In this document: piece after piece, positions 8,676 to 21,458 of the stretch
How positions within the stretch are numbered: position 1 is the first letter of the stretch
Layout: every line of letters starts with the position of its first letter
DNA from: an uncultured Allorhizobium sp.
Lineage (GTDB): Bacteria; Pseudomonadota; Alphaproteobacteria; Rhizobiales; Rhizobiaceae
Length of the DNA stretch: 64,000 nt
Direction of reading: 5' to 3'
Assembly (NCBI GenBank): GCA_958439205.1
Contig: OY288189.1
Coordinates: 1,565,001 to 1,629,000, forward strand
Made by a program: the position numbers and the translations under genes
The notes under the pieces: model-generated
Seen by the model: the letters and a program-made list of their open reading frames with translations, nothing else
What the model was told of the DNA's origin: nothing
The model's database searches: none

Positions 8676-9713
8676 ATGATGTCCGGCCTCGCCCTCAATT
8701 CCATCGCCAAGCAGTTCGGTCCGTTCACGGCGGTCGACAATGTCGAGCTTTCCGTGCCACACGGCACCTTCGTCTGCCTGCTCGGCCCGTCCGGCTGCGG
8801 CAAGACCACGTTGCTTCGGATGATCGCCGGTCTCGACAGCCCGACCGAAGGTGCGATCGTGCTTGATGGCAAGGACATTACCCAGGTGCCGACGCATAAG
8901 CGGGATCTCGGCATGGTCTTTCAGTCGCTGGCGCTGTTTCCCCATCTGACTGTCGGCGAAAACATCGCCTATCCCTTGCGGATTCGTGGCATTGGCCGCG
9001 AGGATCAGGTGAAGCGCGTCGACGAGCTGCTCGCAATGATCCATCTGACCGGCTATGCCGACCGTCCCGTGCACAAGCTTTCCGGCGGGCAGCGGCAGCG
9101 TGTGGCGATTGCCCGGGCGCTTGCGATCTCGCCGAAACTCTTCCTGCTCGACGAGCCGCTGTCGGCGCTCGATGCCAAGCTGCGCGAGGCGATGCAGGTC
9201 GAGCTTCGCAAGCTGCAGCAGCAGCTCGGCATTACCACGATCGTCGTGACCCACGACCAGCGCGAGGCGATGACCATGGCGGATACCGTGGTCGTCATGA
9301 ATGGCGGCAAGATCCGCCAGGCGGCGAGCCCGATCGAGATCTATCGCAAGCCGGCCGATCGTTTTGTTGCCGACTTCATTGGCTCGACCAACCTCCTTCC
9401 GCTGACAGCGCAGGGTGGATCGGCGCTTGTGCTTGGCCAGACCGTCGCCGGCATCTCGGCACCCCTGGGACAGGGCCAGGCCAGCCTCTCGGTTCGCCCC
9501 GAGGACGTGAAGCTCGCAGCACCCGGCGAGGGCCGTATCACCGGCAAGGTCACCTTCATCCGCGATCTCGGCGGCACCATCGAGACATTCCTGGATGTCG
9601 CCGGCACCGAAGTCGTCGCCGTCTCGACCCCGCGCGAACGGCCGGTAGTCACCGTCGGCCAGGATGTCGGCATCGTCATCGACCCCGAAACCGCCGTGGT
9701 GCTGTCGGCATGA
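8676..9713 (+). CDS. ABC transporter ATP-binding protein (PotA/FbpC type)
   Basis: 345 residues; energises the importer encoded by the flanking genes. Walker [11 protein letters not shown]-loop VFQSLALFPH, signature LSGGQRQRVAIARAL, Walker [13 protein letters not shown] and the H-loop VVTHDQREAM are all intact. A TOBE-type regulatory domain follows residue ~240. The start is the first ATG of ATGATG, after CGGAGA. Its stop overlaps the start of the first permease (ATGA), which indicates translational coupling. Confidence 0.93.
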   Translation: MMSGLALNSIAKQFGPFTAVDNVELSVPHGTFVCLLGPSGCGKTTLLRMIAGLDSPTEGAIVLDGKDITQVPTHKRDLGMVFQSLALFPHLTVGENIAYPLRIRGIGREDQVKRVDELLAMIHLTGYADRPVHKLSGGQRQRVAIARALAISPKLFLLDEPLSALDAKLREAMQVELRKLQQQLGITTIVVTHDQREAMTMADTVVVMNGGKIRQAASPIEIYRKPADRFVADFIGSTNLLPLTAQGGSALVLGQTVAGISAPLGQGQASLSVRPEDVKLAAPGEGRITGKVTFIRDLGGTIETFLDVAGTEVVAVSTPRERPVVTVGQDVGIVIDPETAVVLSA

Positions 9714-10564
9714 GACGCGAGCCCCCCAAGACCGCGCTCGACTATGCGCCGCTTGCCTTTCCGGCGGGCATGCTGATCCTGTTCTTCGTCGTGCCCTTTG
9801 CGACGATGATCGCCGTGTCCTTCTTCAAGCGGGACCCGACCGGCTTCTATTCGCCGGATTTCGTCTTCGACAATTACGCCCGTTTTCTGTCATTCTTCTT
9901 CGGTGGCGTACTCAGCTTTTCGCTGATGCTGGCGATCGCCGTTGCCGTCGTCTGCGTGACGCTGGCGCTACCCTTCACCTATCTGCTTGCGCGCATGTCG
10001 CGCAAAGCGCAGGTGCTGTGGCTGGTCGCGCTCCTCTCCATTCTGTCGCTCTCGGAAGTCATCATCGGCTTTGCCTGGTCGACGCTGTTTTCGCGCACGG
10101 CCGGCATCACCAACCTGCTCGTCATGATCGGCTTGATGGAAAAGCCTATCGCGCTGATGCCGAATTTCGGCGCCGTGCTGACCGGCATGGCCTATCAGGC
10201 GCTGCCCTATACGGTGCTGGTGCTCTATCCCGCGCTGGTCCGGCTCGACCCGACGCTCACCGAAGCCGCCCGCACGCTTGGCGCGTCGCCGCTCAAGGCC
10301 TTCTTCACGGTGGTCGTGCCGGCGCTGCGCAACACGCTGATCGCCACGCTGATCATGGTCTTCATCTTCGCGCTCGGCTCCTATCTCCTGCCGCAAATCC
10401 TCGGTCGCCCCTCGCACTGGACGCTCTCGGTGCTGATTACCGACCAGGCGATCTACCAGTCCAACATGCCGTTCGCAGCGGCCATGGCCGTGTTCCTCGT
10501 GCTCGTCACGCTCGGCATGGTGGCGCTCACGCTTCTCATCGGTCGCAAGGGAGAGGCAGCATGA
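9710..10564 (+). CDS. ABC transporter permease, first subunit
   Basis: 284 residues, about six membrane helices, PotB-like. The EAA loop reads DPTLTEAARTLGASPLKAFFTVVVPALRNT, the contact site for the ATPase. It overlaps both the ATPase gene upstream (ATGA) and the second permease downstream (ATGA at 10561). It forms the inner-membrane channel with that second permease. Substrate class is polyamine or guanidino compound by context. Confidence 0.9.
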   Translation: MRREPPKTALDYAPLAFPAGMLILFFVVPFATMIAVSFFKRDPTGFYSPDFVFDNYARFLSFFFGGVLSFSLMLAIAVAVVCVTLALPFTYLLARMSRKAQVLWLVALLSILSLSEVIIGFAWSTLFSRTAGITNLLVMIGLMEKPIALMPNFGAVLTGMAYQALPYTVLVLYPALVRLDPTLTEAARTLGASPLKAFFTVVVPALRNTLIATLIMVFIFALGSYLLPQILGRPSHWTLSVLITDQAIYQSNMPFAAAMAVFLVLVTLGMVALTLLIGRKGEAA

Positions 10565-11361
10565 ACACGATCCTGACCCGTCTCTATTTCACTCTGATTG
10601 GCATCTTCCTTGCCGCCCCCATTGTGGTGGTCGCTGGCGTCTCGGTGAATGCCAAGCAGAGCCTCAACTTTCCGCCGCAGGGCTTTTCCTTGTCCTGGTA
10701 CAGCGCGATCTTCACCGATCCCGGCTGGCGCGCGGCCCTGTTCGCCTCGGTCATCCTGGCGCTCTGTGCAGCGGCTCTTGCGGTTGCCATCGCCCTGCCG
10801 CTCGCCTGGTTCCTCTGGCGGCGTCTTGCCCCCTGGGCGCAGGTCTTCCAGCTGCTGGGCATCGCGCCCTTCACGCTGCCGCCCGTCATTACGGCGCTCG
10901 GACTTCTCACCTTCTGGGCCGCGACCGGTTTCTATGGCCAGCCCTGGACGGCCGTCATCAGCCACGCGATCTTCTTCGTGACGCTGCCGCTGGTGACCCT
11001 GTCGCTCGGCTTCTCGGCGATCGATCGCTCGCTGGTCGAGGCGGCCGCCACTATGGGCGCCGACGACCGGACGATTTTTCGCACGATCGTCCTGCCGCTG
11101 ATCATGCCCTATCTCGTCTCCGGCTATGCCTTCGCCTTTGTGCTGTCGCTCAACGAATACATCGTCGCCTACATGACGGTTGGGTTCGTGATGGAGACGC
11201 TGCCGATCAAGATCTTCAACGCGCTGCGCTACGGCTACACGCCGGTCATGGCCTCGGTGACGATCCTGTTCGTGGCGATCGCTGCCCTCATCTTCGGCCT
11301 CGTTGCCCGCTTCGGCGACCTGCCGAAACTGCTCGGGGCGAATGCGGATGATCGCAGCTGA
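10561..11361 (+). CDS. ABC transporter permease, second subunit
   Basis: 266 residues, about six membrane helices, PotC-like, with EAA loop DRSLVEAAATMGADDRTIFRTIVLPLI. ATG 10561 is chosen because it overlaps the preceding stop; the frame happens to be open far upstream, but that extension reads through the other permease gene out of frame. Last gene of the ureohydrolase-importer operon; it ends 10 bases before the convergent GMC oxidoreductase. Confidence 0.9.
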   Translation: MNTILTRLYFTLIGIFLAAPIVVVAGVSVNAKQSLNFPPQGFSLSWYSAIFTDPGWRAALFASVILALCAAALAVAIALPLAWFLWRRLAPWAQVFQLLGIAPFTLPPVITALGLLTFWAATGFYGQPWTAVISHAIFFVTLPLVTLSLGFSAIDRSLVEAAATMGADDRTIFRTIVLPLIMPYLVSGYAFAFVLSLNEYIVAYMTVGFVMETLPIKIFNALRYGYTPVMASVTILFVAIAALIFGLVARFGDLPKLLGANADDRS

Positions 11362-11371
11362 TGGATTGGCG

Positions 11372-12967
11372 TTAGCGGTGATCCTCGAGGATCATCGCGG
11401 CCGCCTTTTCGGCGATCATCAGGGTCGGGGAATTGGTGTTGCCGGAGGTGATGGTCGGCATGACCGAGGCATCGGCGATGCGGAGACCCTTCAGGGCCCG
11501 CAGCCTCAAGCGCGGGTCCACCACGCTGTCAGGATCCGCCCCCATGCGGCAGGTGCCTACGGGGTGGAAGATCGTCGTGCCGATATCGGCGGCGGCCTGT
11601 TCCAGTTCCACATCGCTTTCAAGCGTTGGTCCGGGACGATATTCCTCCGGGTGATAGCGCGCAAAGGCGGGCTGGGCGGCAATCTGGCGGGTAAGGCGGA
11701 TCGAGCTCACCGCGACATTCCGGTCTCCTGGCGTCGAGAGATAGTTCGGCGAGATCCTCGGTTGAGCAGCGAAGTCCGGTCCGGAGATGTGCACAGAACC
11801 CCGGCTTTCCGGTCTCAGGTTACAGACGCTCGCGGTGACGGCCGGGAAGGCATGAACAGGATCGCCGAACTTGTCGAGCGAGACCGGCTGGACGTGATAT
11901 TCGAGGTCTGCCGTCTCCTTGTCCGGGCCGGAGCGGGTGAAGATGCCAAGTTGGCTCGGGGCCATGGACATGGGGCCAGAGCGGCGCAGCGCGTATTCCA
12001 GCCCGATCATTGCTTTGCCGTAGAGGCTCGAGGCACGTTCGTTGAGGGTCGGCACGCCCGTCACCTTGAAGACGAGGCGCAGTTGCAGGTGGTCCTGTAG
12101 GTTTTCACCGACGGTGGGCACTTCGCGGACTGTCTCGATCCCGGCATTTTGCAGGACGTCACCGCGACCGATGCCGGAGAGTTCGAGGATTTGCGGTGAG
12201 CCGATGGCACCGGCTGAGAGCACCACCTCGCCGCGGGAGCCGAAGCGTTTCAGCTCGCCGTCGTGATGCACCTCCGCGCCTGTCACCCGGTCGCCCTCGA
12301 TCGTCAGGCGCTTCACATGAGCACGGGTCAGGATCGTCAGGTTCTTGCGGTGCCGGATCGGTTTGAGAAAAGCCTTGGCTGTGTTCCAGCGAATGCCGGA
12401 GCGCTGGTTGACTTCGAAAAAGCCGGAGCCTTCGTTGTCGCCGCGATTGAAGTCGTCGGTTTCGGGAATGCCGGCCTGCCTGGCCGCTTCGCGAAACGCT
12501 TCCAGCACATCCCAGCGAAGCCTAGCCTTTTCCACCCGCCATTCGCCGCCGGCACCATGTTTGTCGTCAGCCCCCCGGTGAAAGTCTTCGGTCTTTTTGA
12601 ACAGAGGCAGCACGTCATTCCAGCCCCAGCCTTCGCAGCCCATCTGGCGCCACTGGTCGTAGTCGCGGGCCTGGCCGCGCATGTAGATCATGCCGTTGAT
12701 CGAGGAGCAGCCGCCGAGCACCTTGCCTCGGGGATAGCCGATGGCGCGGCCGTTCAGCCCCGGCTCGGCTTCCGTCTTGAAGCACCAATCGGTGCGCGGG
12801 TTGTTGATACAGTAGAGATAGCCGACCGGGATGTGGATCCAGTGATAATTGTCGCTGCCGCCGGCTTCCAGCAGCAGCACGCGCCGCGTGGGATCGGCTG
12901 AGAGCCGGTTGGCCAGCAGGCAGCCGGCGGTGCCGGCGCCGATGACGATGTAATCGTAGGTCTCCAT
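11372..12967 (-). CDS. GMC-family oxidoreductase (choline dehydrogenase-like)
   Basis: 531 residues from ATG 12967, chosen because GGGGAGG lies just upstream and the FAD motif DYIVIGAGTAGCLLANRL begins at residue 4. FAD-dependent alcohol oxidation. Other GMC signatures are GYPRGKVLGGCSSINGM, the active-site HPVGTCRMG histidine and GNTNSPTLMIAEKAA with the C-terminal asparagine. It is similar in style to BetA but is not next to betB/betC, so the alcohol substrate is unknown. It starts 22 bases after the methylmalonyl-CoA mutase gene and may be expressed with it. Confidence 0.88.
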   Translation of the reverse strand: METYDYIVIGAGTAGCLLANRLSADPTRRVLLLEAGGSDNYHWIHIPVGYLYCINNPRTDWCFKTEAEPGLNGRAIGYPRGKVLGGCSSINGMIYMRGQARDYDQWRQMGCEGWGWNDVLPLFKKTEDFHRGADDKHGAGGEWRVEKARLRWDVLEAFREAARQAGIPETDDFNRGDNEGSGFFEVNQRSGIRWNTAKAFLKPIRHRKNLTILTRAHVKRLTIEGDRVTGAEVHHDGELKRFGSRGEVVLSAGAIGSPQILELSGIGRGDVLQNAGIETVREVPTVGENLQDHLQLRLVFKVTGVPTLNERASSLYGKAMIGLEYALRRSGPMSMAPSQLGIFTRSGPDKETADLEYHVQPVSLDKFGDPVHAFPAVTASVCNLRPESRGSVHISGPDFAAQPRISPNYLSTPGDRNVAVSSIRLTRQIAAQPAFARYHPEEYRPGPTLESDVELEQAAADIGTTIFHPVGTCRMGADPDSVVDPRLRLRALKGLRIADASVMPTITSGNTNSPTLMIAEKAAAMILEDHR

Positions 12968-12989
12968 GCTCCTCCCCGAGCAGTTAGCC

Positions 12990-15125
<2,136 letters not shown>

Positions 15126-15180
15126 CCGGTCTTCTCCCTGCTCCGCATCGACTGCGGGCCGACGACTAGTGTTCCTGTTT

Positions 15181-15290
15181 GCCCCTCACCCTGCCCTCTC
15201 CCCGCAGGCGGGGAGAGGGAGGCACAAGCGGCGCCATCTCGGCCTTCTCCCCGTTCACGGGGAGAAGGTGCCGGCAGGCGGATGAGGGGC
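15181..15290. repeat. RIME-like palindromic intergenic element, copy B (inverted)
   Basis: Bounded by GCCCCTCACCC and GGATGAGGGGC; the reverse complement matches the element at 8432-8548 in ends and both hairpin arms, while the loops differ. It fills most of the gap between pccA and bhbA and could terminate or stabilise the transcript. Confidence 0.75.
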
Positions 15291-15310
15291 TTTCCCTTCA
15301 AAGGAAAACG

Positions 15311-17316
<2,006 letters not shown>

Positions 17317-17320
<4 letters not shown>

Positions 17321-17892
17321 TGGCAATTGCCTCCCGCGGCCGGGGTTTCGATGATGGTGAGAAAGACGGCGGGTACGTGCTCGGTCAGCCAGACACCGTT
17401 TTCTGCTTGAAAGAAGGTGTGCCCGCCCTCAGCCATTCGGCTTGCATTCACGGAAAGCACGACGGGTTTGCCATGGCGGGCGCCGACTTGCGTCGCCGTC
17501 TCCTGATCCGCTGACAAATGGACCTGCTGGCGGCTTCCGGGGCGAAGGCCCTCGGCGAGGATCGCTTCCAAGAAGCGGGTCGCCGTGCCGTGGAACAGCT
17601 GTGCAGGAGGCCGTGCAGGTGCATGGCCGAGATCGACCTTGATCGAATGCCCTTGGGCAGCGCGAATACGGGTCCCGTCTTCGGACACCGTGAAGCGCTT
17701 CTTCTCGCTGTCTTTTACAGTACGCGACAAGATCTCCGCATCAATCGCCTGACCGGCGGCTTGCGCGTTCCTGATCAAAGTTTCGATATCGGCCCAGCCT
17801 TCACTGTCCAGCTCAAGCCCGATGCTCTCTGGCGCATGACGCAGGATATAGCTGAGGAATTTGCTGGTTTCGGCACTCATCGACGAGCCCAT
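17317..17892 (-). CDS. kptA: RNA 2'-phosphotransferase (Tpt1/KptA)
   Basis: About 187-191 residues. Members transfer an internal RNA 2'-phosphate to NAD+, giving ADP-ribose 1'',2''-cyclic phosphate. Signatures seen: KFLSYILRHAPESIGLELD, GWADIETLI, the LFHGT element, and VHLSADQETATQVGARHGKPV, so the R-H-R-R catalytic set appears intact. ATG 17892 and ATG 17880 are both possible starts; neither has a strong ribosome site. The 3' end overlaps the pccA start. Bacterial substrates of the family are unclear, so a role in this operon cannot be inferred. Confidence 0.88.
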
Positions 17893-17968
17893 TCCCTGGG
17901 CATCGATAGCCCGACTTGCAAAACGATCATTTCCGTGACCTCCCCAGCCATCCGTTCATTGCCGTCCG

Positions 17969-18382
17969 CTATTCCCGCACCTTCTTCTTCAAACCCTTGG
18001 CCACGCTCTGCTCGTCCTTCACGTCGCCGAAGGCTTCCGGGAAGTTCTTGCGGGCCAGCTGCTCGTTGATCTTCAGCTTGGCGAAGTAGGATTGCGGATC
18101 AAAGCCGCGCTCCGCGGCGATGACTTCGCGGCCGAAGAGGCGGCAGAGGCGTTCGCCGTCGAGATTGCCGCGCTCGAAGGTCTCGTTGCCGAAAAACTGC
18201 CAGAGCGCCTGCATGAAGCCGAGGTCGGCCAGCGCCACCGTCTGGTCCATCGTGCGGTGGCGCGGCCAGTTGGTGAGCGGCGTCACCTTGGGGTTCGGCC
18301 GGCGGATCGTGAATTGCCATTGGGTTCCGGGCAATCCGAGCGGAAAGCCCTGGTGTTTCGGCATCAGCGGGTCTTTTGCCAT
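17969..18382 (-). CDS. Unknown protein, paralogue of the adjacent gene (copy 2)
   Basis: 137 residues, soluble, no signal peptide, basic C-terminus (GLKKKVRE). It is clearly homologous to the 125-residue product of the gene immediately upstream: shared blocks include QFTIRR-NP, FERGNLD, LFGREVI, FDP-SY and ARK-FPE-F. GAGGTG upstream of ATG 18382 lies within the last codons of the upstream gene, 4 bases away, so translation is coupled. I do not recognise the family. Context is the propionyl-CoA locus. Confidence 0.8.
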   Translation of the reverse strand: MAKDPLMPKHQGFPLGLPGTQWQFTIRRPNPKVTPLTNWPRHRTMDQTVALADLGFMQALWQFFGNETFERGNLDGERLCRLFGREVIAAERGFDPQSYFAKLKINEQLARKNFPEAFGDVKDEQSVAKGLKKKVRE

Positions 18383-18386
18383 GGCT

Positions 18387-18764
18387 TTACACCTCGAACA
18401 CGTCTTCGAAGGATTCGGGGAAGCTCTTGCGCGCCACCTTCTCGTCGATGACGAGCATGGCCTCGTAGGAGAGCGGGTCGAAATCCTTGGTGGCTGATAT
18501 CACTTCGCGGCCGAAGAGCAGGCTCAGGCGCGCGGCATCGAGATTGCCGCGCTCGAAGGGTTCCGCGCCGAAGTGATGCCAGAGCGCGTGCAGGAAGGCC
18601 GCATCGATGCGATGTTCCTTGGTGCCAGGGCGCGCCTTGCGGGGGAAGGCCTTGATGGGGGTCACGCCGCGCGGATTGGCGCGGCGGATGGTGAACTGCA
18701 CACCGGTCCCCGGCATGCCGCCGGGGAAACCGCGATGTTTGGTCATGTCGGGCAGGCTCGGCAT
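18387..18764 (-). CDS. Unknown protein, paralogue of the adjacent gene (copy 1)
   Basis: 125 residues. AGGAGA precedes ATG 18764. It begins MPSLPDMTKHRGFPGGMPGT and shares with its neighbour the QFTIRR, HALW-FG, FERGNLD, LFGREVIS, FDPLSYEAML and ARKSFPESFEDV blocks; by eye the two are about half identical. It starts 9 bases after the GST stop and ends 4 bases before copy 2, so three genes form a tight unit. No known motif or membrane segment; function unknown. Confidence 0.8.
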   Translation of the reverse strand: MPSLPDMTKHRGFPGGMPGTGVQFTIRRANPRGVTPIKAFPRKARPGTKEHRIDAAFLHALWHHFGAEPFERGNLDAARLSLLFGREVISATKDFDPLSYEAMLVIDEKVARKSFPESFEDVFEV

Positions 18765-18773
18765 GGTCTCTCC

Positions 18774-19685
18774 TTACGCCGAAGCGATCTTGTCCTGCGT
18801 CTTCGTTTCGAAGTCGGAGGCATCGTGGCGTTCATGCAACTGTTCGGACAGCGGGCCGGAGGTCTTGTTGACCATCACGCCGCGCTGCAGGGCGGGGCGT
18901 TCGGCAAGCTGCTTTGCCCAGCGCAGGACGTGGACATATTCATGGGTCTGCAGGAAGGTGCCGGCATCCGGATAGGACTGGTCGAGAGCCAGCCGTCCGT
19001 ACCAGGGCCAGATCGCCATGTCGGCGATGGTGTAGTCGCTGCCGGCGACGAATTCATTGTCGGCGAGCTGGCGGTCGAGAACGTCCATCTGGCGCTTGGC
19101 CTCCATGGCGTAACGATCGATCGCGTATTGGATCTTCATCGGCGCATAGGAGAAGAAGTGGCCGAAACCGCCGCCGACGAAGGGGGCGGAGCCCATCTGC
19201 CAGAACAGCCAGTTCAGGGCTTCGGCGCGGGCGCGGGTTTCCGACGGCAGGAAGGCGCCGAATTTTTCCGCGAGATAGGTCATGATCGAGGCGGATTCGA
19301 ACAGGCGAACCGGCTTGCCGCCGTCTTTCGGTGCGTGGTCGGCGAGCGCCGGGATCTTCGAATTCGGATTGATGTCGACAAAGCCTTTGCCGAACTGGTC
19401 GCCCTTGCCGATATTGATCAGCCAGGCATCATATTCAGCGCCTTCGTGACCGGCTGCCAGCAGTTCTTCCAGAAGGATCGTCACCTTCTGGCCGTTCGGC
19501 GTTGCCAGCGAATAGAGCTGCAGCGGATGTTTGCCCACCTGAAGCTCGACCTCTGTCTGCGCGCCTGCTGTCGGGCGGTTGATGCTGGCGAACTGGCCGC
19601 CATTGCCGGCTTCCCAGGTCCAGACCTTGGGTGGCTGATAGCCGGCGGGCAGGTTGTTTTCCGGCGGGAATTTTTCGTCGCTCAT
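18774..19685 (-). CDS. yghU: Glutathione S-transferase, YghU-like (disulfide reductase)
   Basis: 303 residues from ATG 19685, with AAGGA 9 bases upstream. YghU/Ure2p-like enzymes bind two glutathiones and reduce disulfides. Typical N-terminal extension YQPPKVWTWEAGNGGQFASINRP, thioredoxin-like domain with LATPNGQKVTILLEEL, glutathione-binding NPNSKIPAL and ESASIMTYLAEKF, and the C-terminal helical domain with GSAPFVGGGFGHFF. It follows pccB by about 106 bases and precedes the paralogue pair. Confidence 0.9.
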   Translation of the reverse strand: MSDEKFPPENNLPAGYQPPKVWTWEAGNGGQFASINRPTAGAQTEVELQVGKHPLQLYSLATPNGQKVTILLEELLAAGHEGAEYDAWLINIGKGDQFGKGFVDINPNSKIPALADHAPKDGGKPVRLFESASIMTYLAEKFGAFLPSETRARAEALNWLFWQMGSAPFVGGGFGHFFSYAPMKIQYAIDRYAMEAKRQMDVLDRQLADNEFVAGSDYTIADMAIWPWYGRLALDQSYPDAGTFLQTHEYVHVLRWAKQLAERPALQRGVMVNKTSGPLSEQLHERHDASDFETKTQDKIASA

Positions 19686-19791
19686 GAAATCGGATCCTTT
19701 CTCGGTCAAGCGCCTCGGGCGCGCCGAGAGTTATATAGGCCTTCCGTGTTGTCCTTGCCCACTCTGATTCCGCAGTTATGACGGGCCGCGA

Positions 19792-21324
19792 TCACAACGG
19801 GATCGTGTCGTGCTTTTTCCAATGCGTGCCGACCTGCTTGTTGCGGAGGCTCGCGAAAGCCTTGGCAATCCGGCGCCGCGAGGAATGCGGCATGATGACT
19901 TCGTCAATGAAGCCGCGTTCTGCCGCCTTGAAGGGGTTGGCGAAGTTGACTTCGTATTCCTTGGTGCGCGCCGCGATCTTTTCTGCGTCGCCGAGTTCCG
20001 AGCGGTAGAGGATTTCGGTGGCGCCCTTGGCGCCCATCACGGCGATTTCGGCGGTCGGCCAGGCATAGTTGACGTCGGCGCCGATATGCTTGGAGGCCAT
20101 GACGTCGTAAGCGCCGCCATAGGCTTTGCGGGTGATGAGGGTCACCATCGGCACGGTCGCCTGGCTGTAGGCGAACAAGAGTTTTGCGCCATGCTTGATG
20201 ACGCCGCCATATTCCTGGGCGGTGCCTGGCAGGAAGCCGGGCACGTCGACCAGCGTCAGGATCGGGATGGAGAAAGCATCGCAGAAACGGACGAAGCGGG
20301 CGGCCTTGCGCGATGAATCGATGTCCAGGCAGCCGGCGAGCACCATGGGCTGGTTGGCGACGACGCCGACCGTCTGGCCTTCCATCCGGATGAAGCCGGT
20401 AATGATGTTTTTCGCAAAGGCTTCCTGGATCTCGAAGAAATCGCCCTCGTCGGCCAGCGCGTAGATCAGCTCCTTCATGTCATAGGGCTTGTTGGAACTG
20501 TCGGGTATCAGCGTGTCCAGGCGCTTTTCAAGCCGGGCCGGGTCGTCGTGGAAGGGGCGGACCGGCGGCTTTTCGCGGTTATTGAGCGGCAGGAAATCGA
20601 AGAGCAGGCGGACGTGCTCCAGCGTCTCCACGTCGTTCTCATAGGCGCCATCGGCGACGGAGGATTTCTTCGTGTGGGTCGAGGCGCCGCCCAGTTCTTC
20701 CGCCGTGACGATTTCGTTGGTGACGGTCTTTACGACATCGGGGCCGGTGACGAACATGTAGGAGCTGTCGCGCACCATGAAGATGAAATCGGTCATGGCG
20801 GGCGAATAGACGGCGCCGCCGGCGCAGGGGCCCATGATCACGGAGATCTGTGGGATGACGCCTGAGGCATCGACATTGCGCTTGAAGACATCGGCATAAC
20901 CGGCGAGCGAGGCCACGCCTTCCTGAATGCGGGCGCCGCCTGAATCGTTGAGGCCAATTACGGGCGCTCCCACCTTCATCGCCATATCCATGATCTTGCA
21001 GATCTTCTGGGCATGGGTTTCCGACAGCGAGCCGCCGAGCACGGTGAAATCCTGGGAGAAGACATAGACCTGGCGGCCGTTGATCGTGCCCCAGCCGGTG
21101 ACGACGCCATCGCCCGGCACCTTCTGGTCTGCCATGCCGAAATCCACGCAGCGGTGGGTGACATACATGTCGTATTCTTCAAACGAGCCTTCATCGAGCA
21201 GGACCTCGATGCGCTCGCGGGCGGTCAGCTTGCCCTTGCCATGCTGGGCGGCAATGCGCTTTTCGCCACCGCCGAGGCGGGCCTCGTCGCGACGGGCTTC
21301 GAGCTGGTCCAGGATCGTCAGCAT
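19792..21324 (-). CDS. pccB: Propionyl-CoA carboxylase beta subunit
   Basis: 510 residues, the normal PccB length, from ATG 21324 with GGGAGG 7 bases upstream. Carboxyltransferase that moves CO2 from biotin to propionyl-CoA. Family blocks: [88 protein letters not shown] and [14 protein letters not shown]. First gene of the minus-strand propionate run; the divergent ScfR regulator starts 135 bases away, so its operator probably controls this promoter. Confidence 0.96.
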   Translation of the reverse strand: MLTILDQLEARRDEARLGGGEKRIAAQHGKGKLTARERIEVLLDEGSFEEYDMYVTHRCVDFGMADQKVPGDGVVTGWGTINGRQVYVFSQDFTVLGGSLSETHAQKICKIMDMAMKVGAPVIGLNDSGGARIQEGVASLAGYADVFKRNVDASGVIPQISVIMGPCAGGAVYSPAMTDFIFMVRDSSYMFVTGPDVVKTVTNEIVTAEELGGASTHTKKSSVADGAYENDVETLEHVRLLFDFLPLNNREKPPVRPFHDDPARLEKRLDTLIPDSSNKPYDMKELIYALADEGDFFEIQEAFAKNIITGFIRMEGQTVGVVANQPMVLAGCLDIDSSRKAARFVRFCDAFSIPILTLVDVPGFLPGTAQEYGGVIKHGAKLLFAYSQATVPMVTLITRKAYGGAYDVMASKHIGADVNYAWPTAEIAVMGAKGATEILYRSELGDAEKIAARTKEYEVNFANPFKAAERGFIDEVIMPHSSRRRIAKAFASLRNKQVGTHWKKHDTIPL

Positions 21325-21428
21325 ATGTCCTCCCGAATGGTCTTTTGGCTTCTGAGCCTTGATGTGACACCTATTCCACTGTGCCGCAGAAGAAAACGGT
21401 TGAACAGGTGCATCTGTGGATTTATGAA

Positions 21429-21458
21429 TTTGCAAAGTGAAAATTGCGAATTTGCGAA
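21429..21458. promoter_or_regulatory. TTTGCAAA-like repeats, putative ScfR operator
   Basis: TTTGCAAA (21429-21436), ATTGCGAA (21443-21450) and TTTGCGAA (21451-21458) run up to the regulator start codon at 21459. TTTGCAAA is the core recognised by actinobacterial RamB/PrpR and by alphaproteobacterial short-chain fatty acyl-CoA regulators. Location suggests autoregulation and pccB control. Confidence 0.6.

Noticed and set aside
9664..10560. N-terminal extension of the second permease frame
   Set aside because: The stretch overlaps the first permease in another frame and has no homologous character; the ATGA overlap at 10561 marks the true start.
18573..19781. 402-codon frame antisense to the GST and paralogue gene
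   Set aside because: The minus-strand genes have ribosome sites and family motifs; this frame does not.
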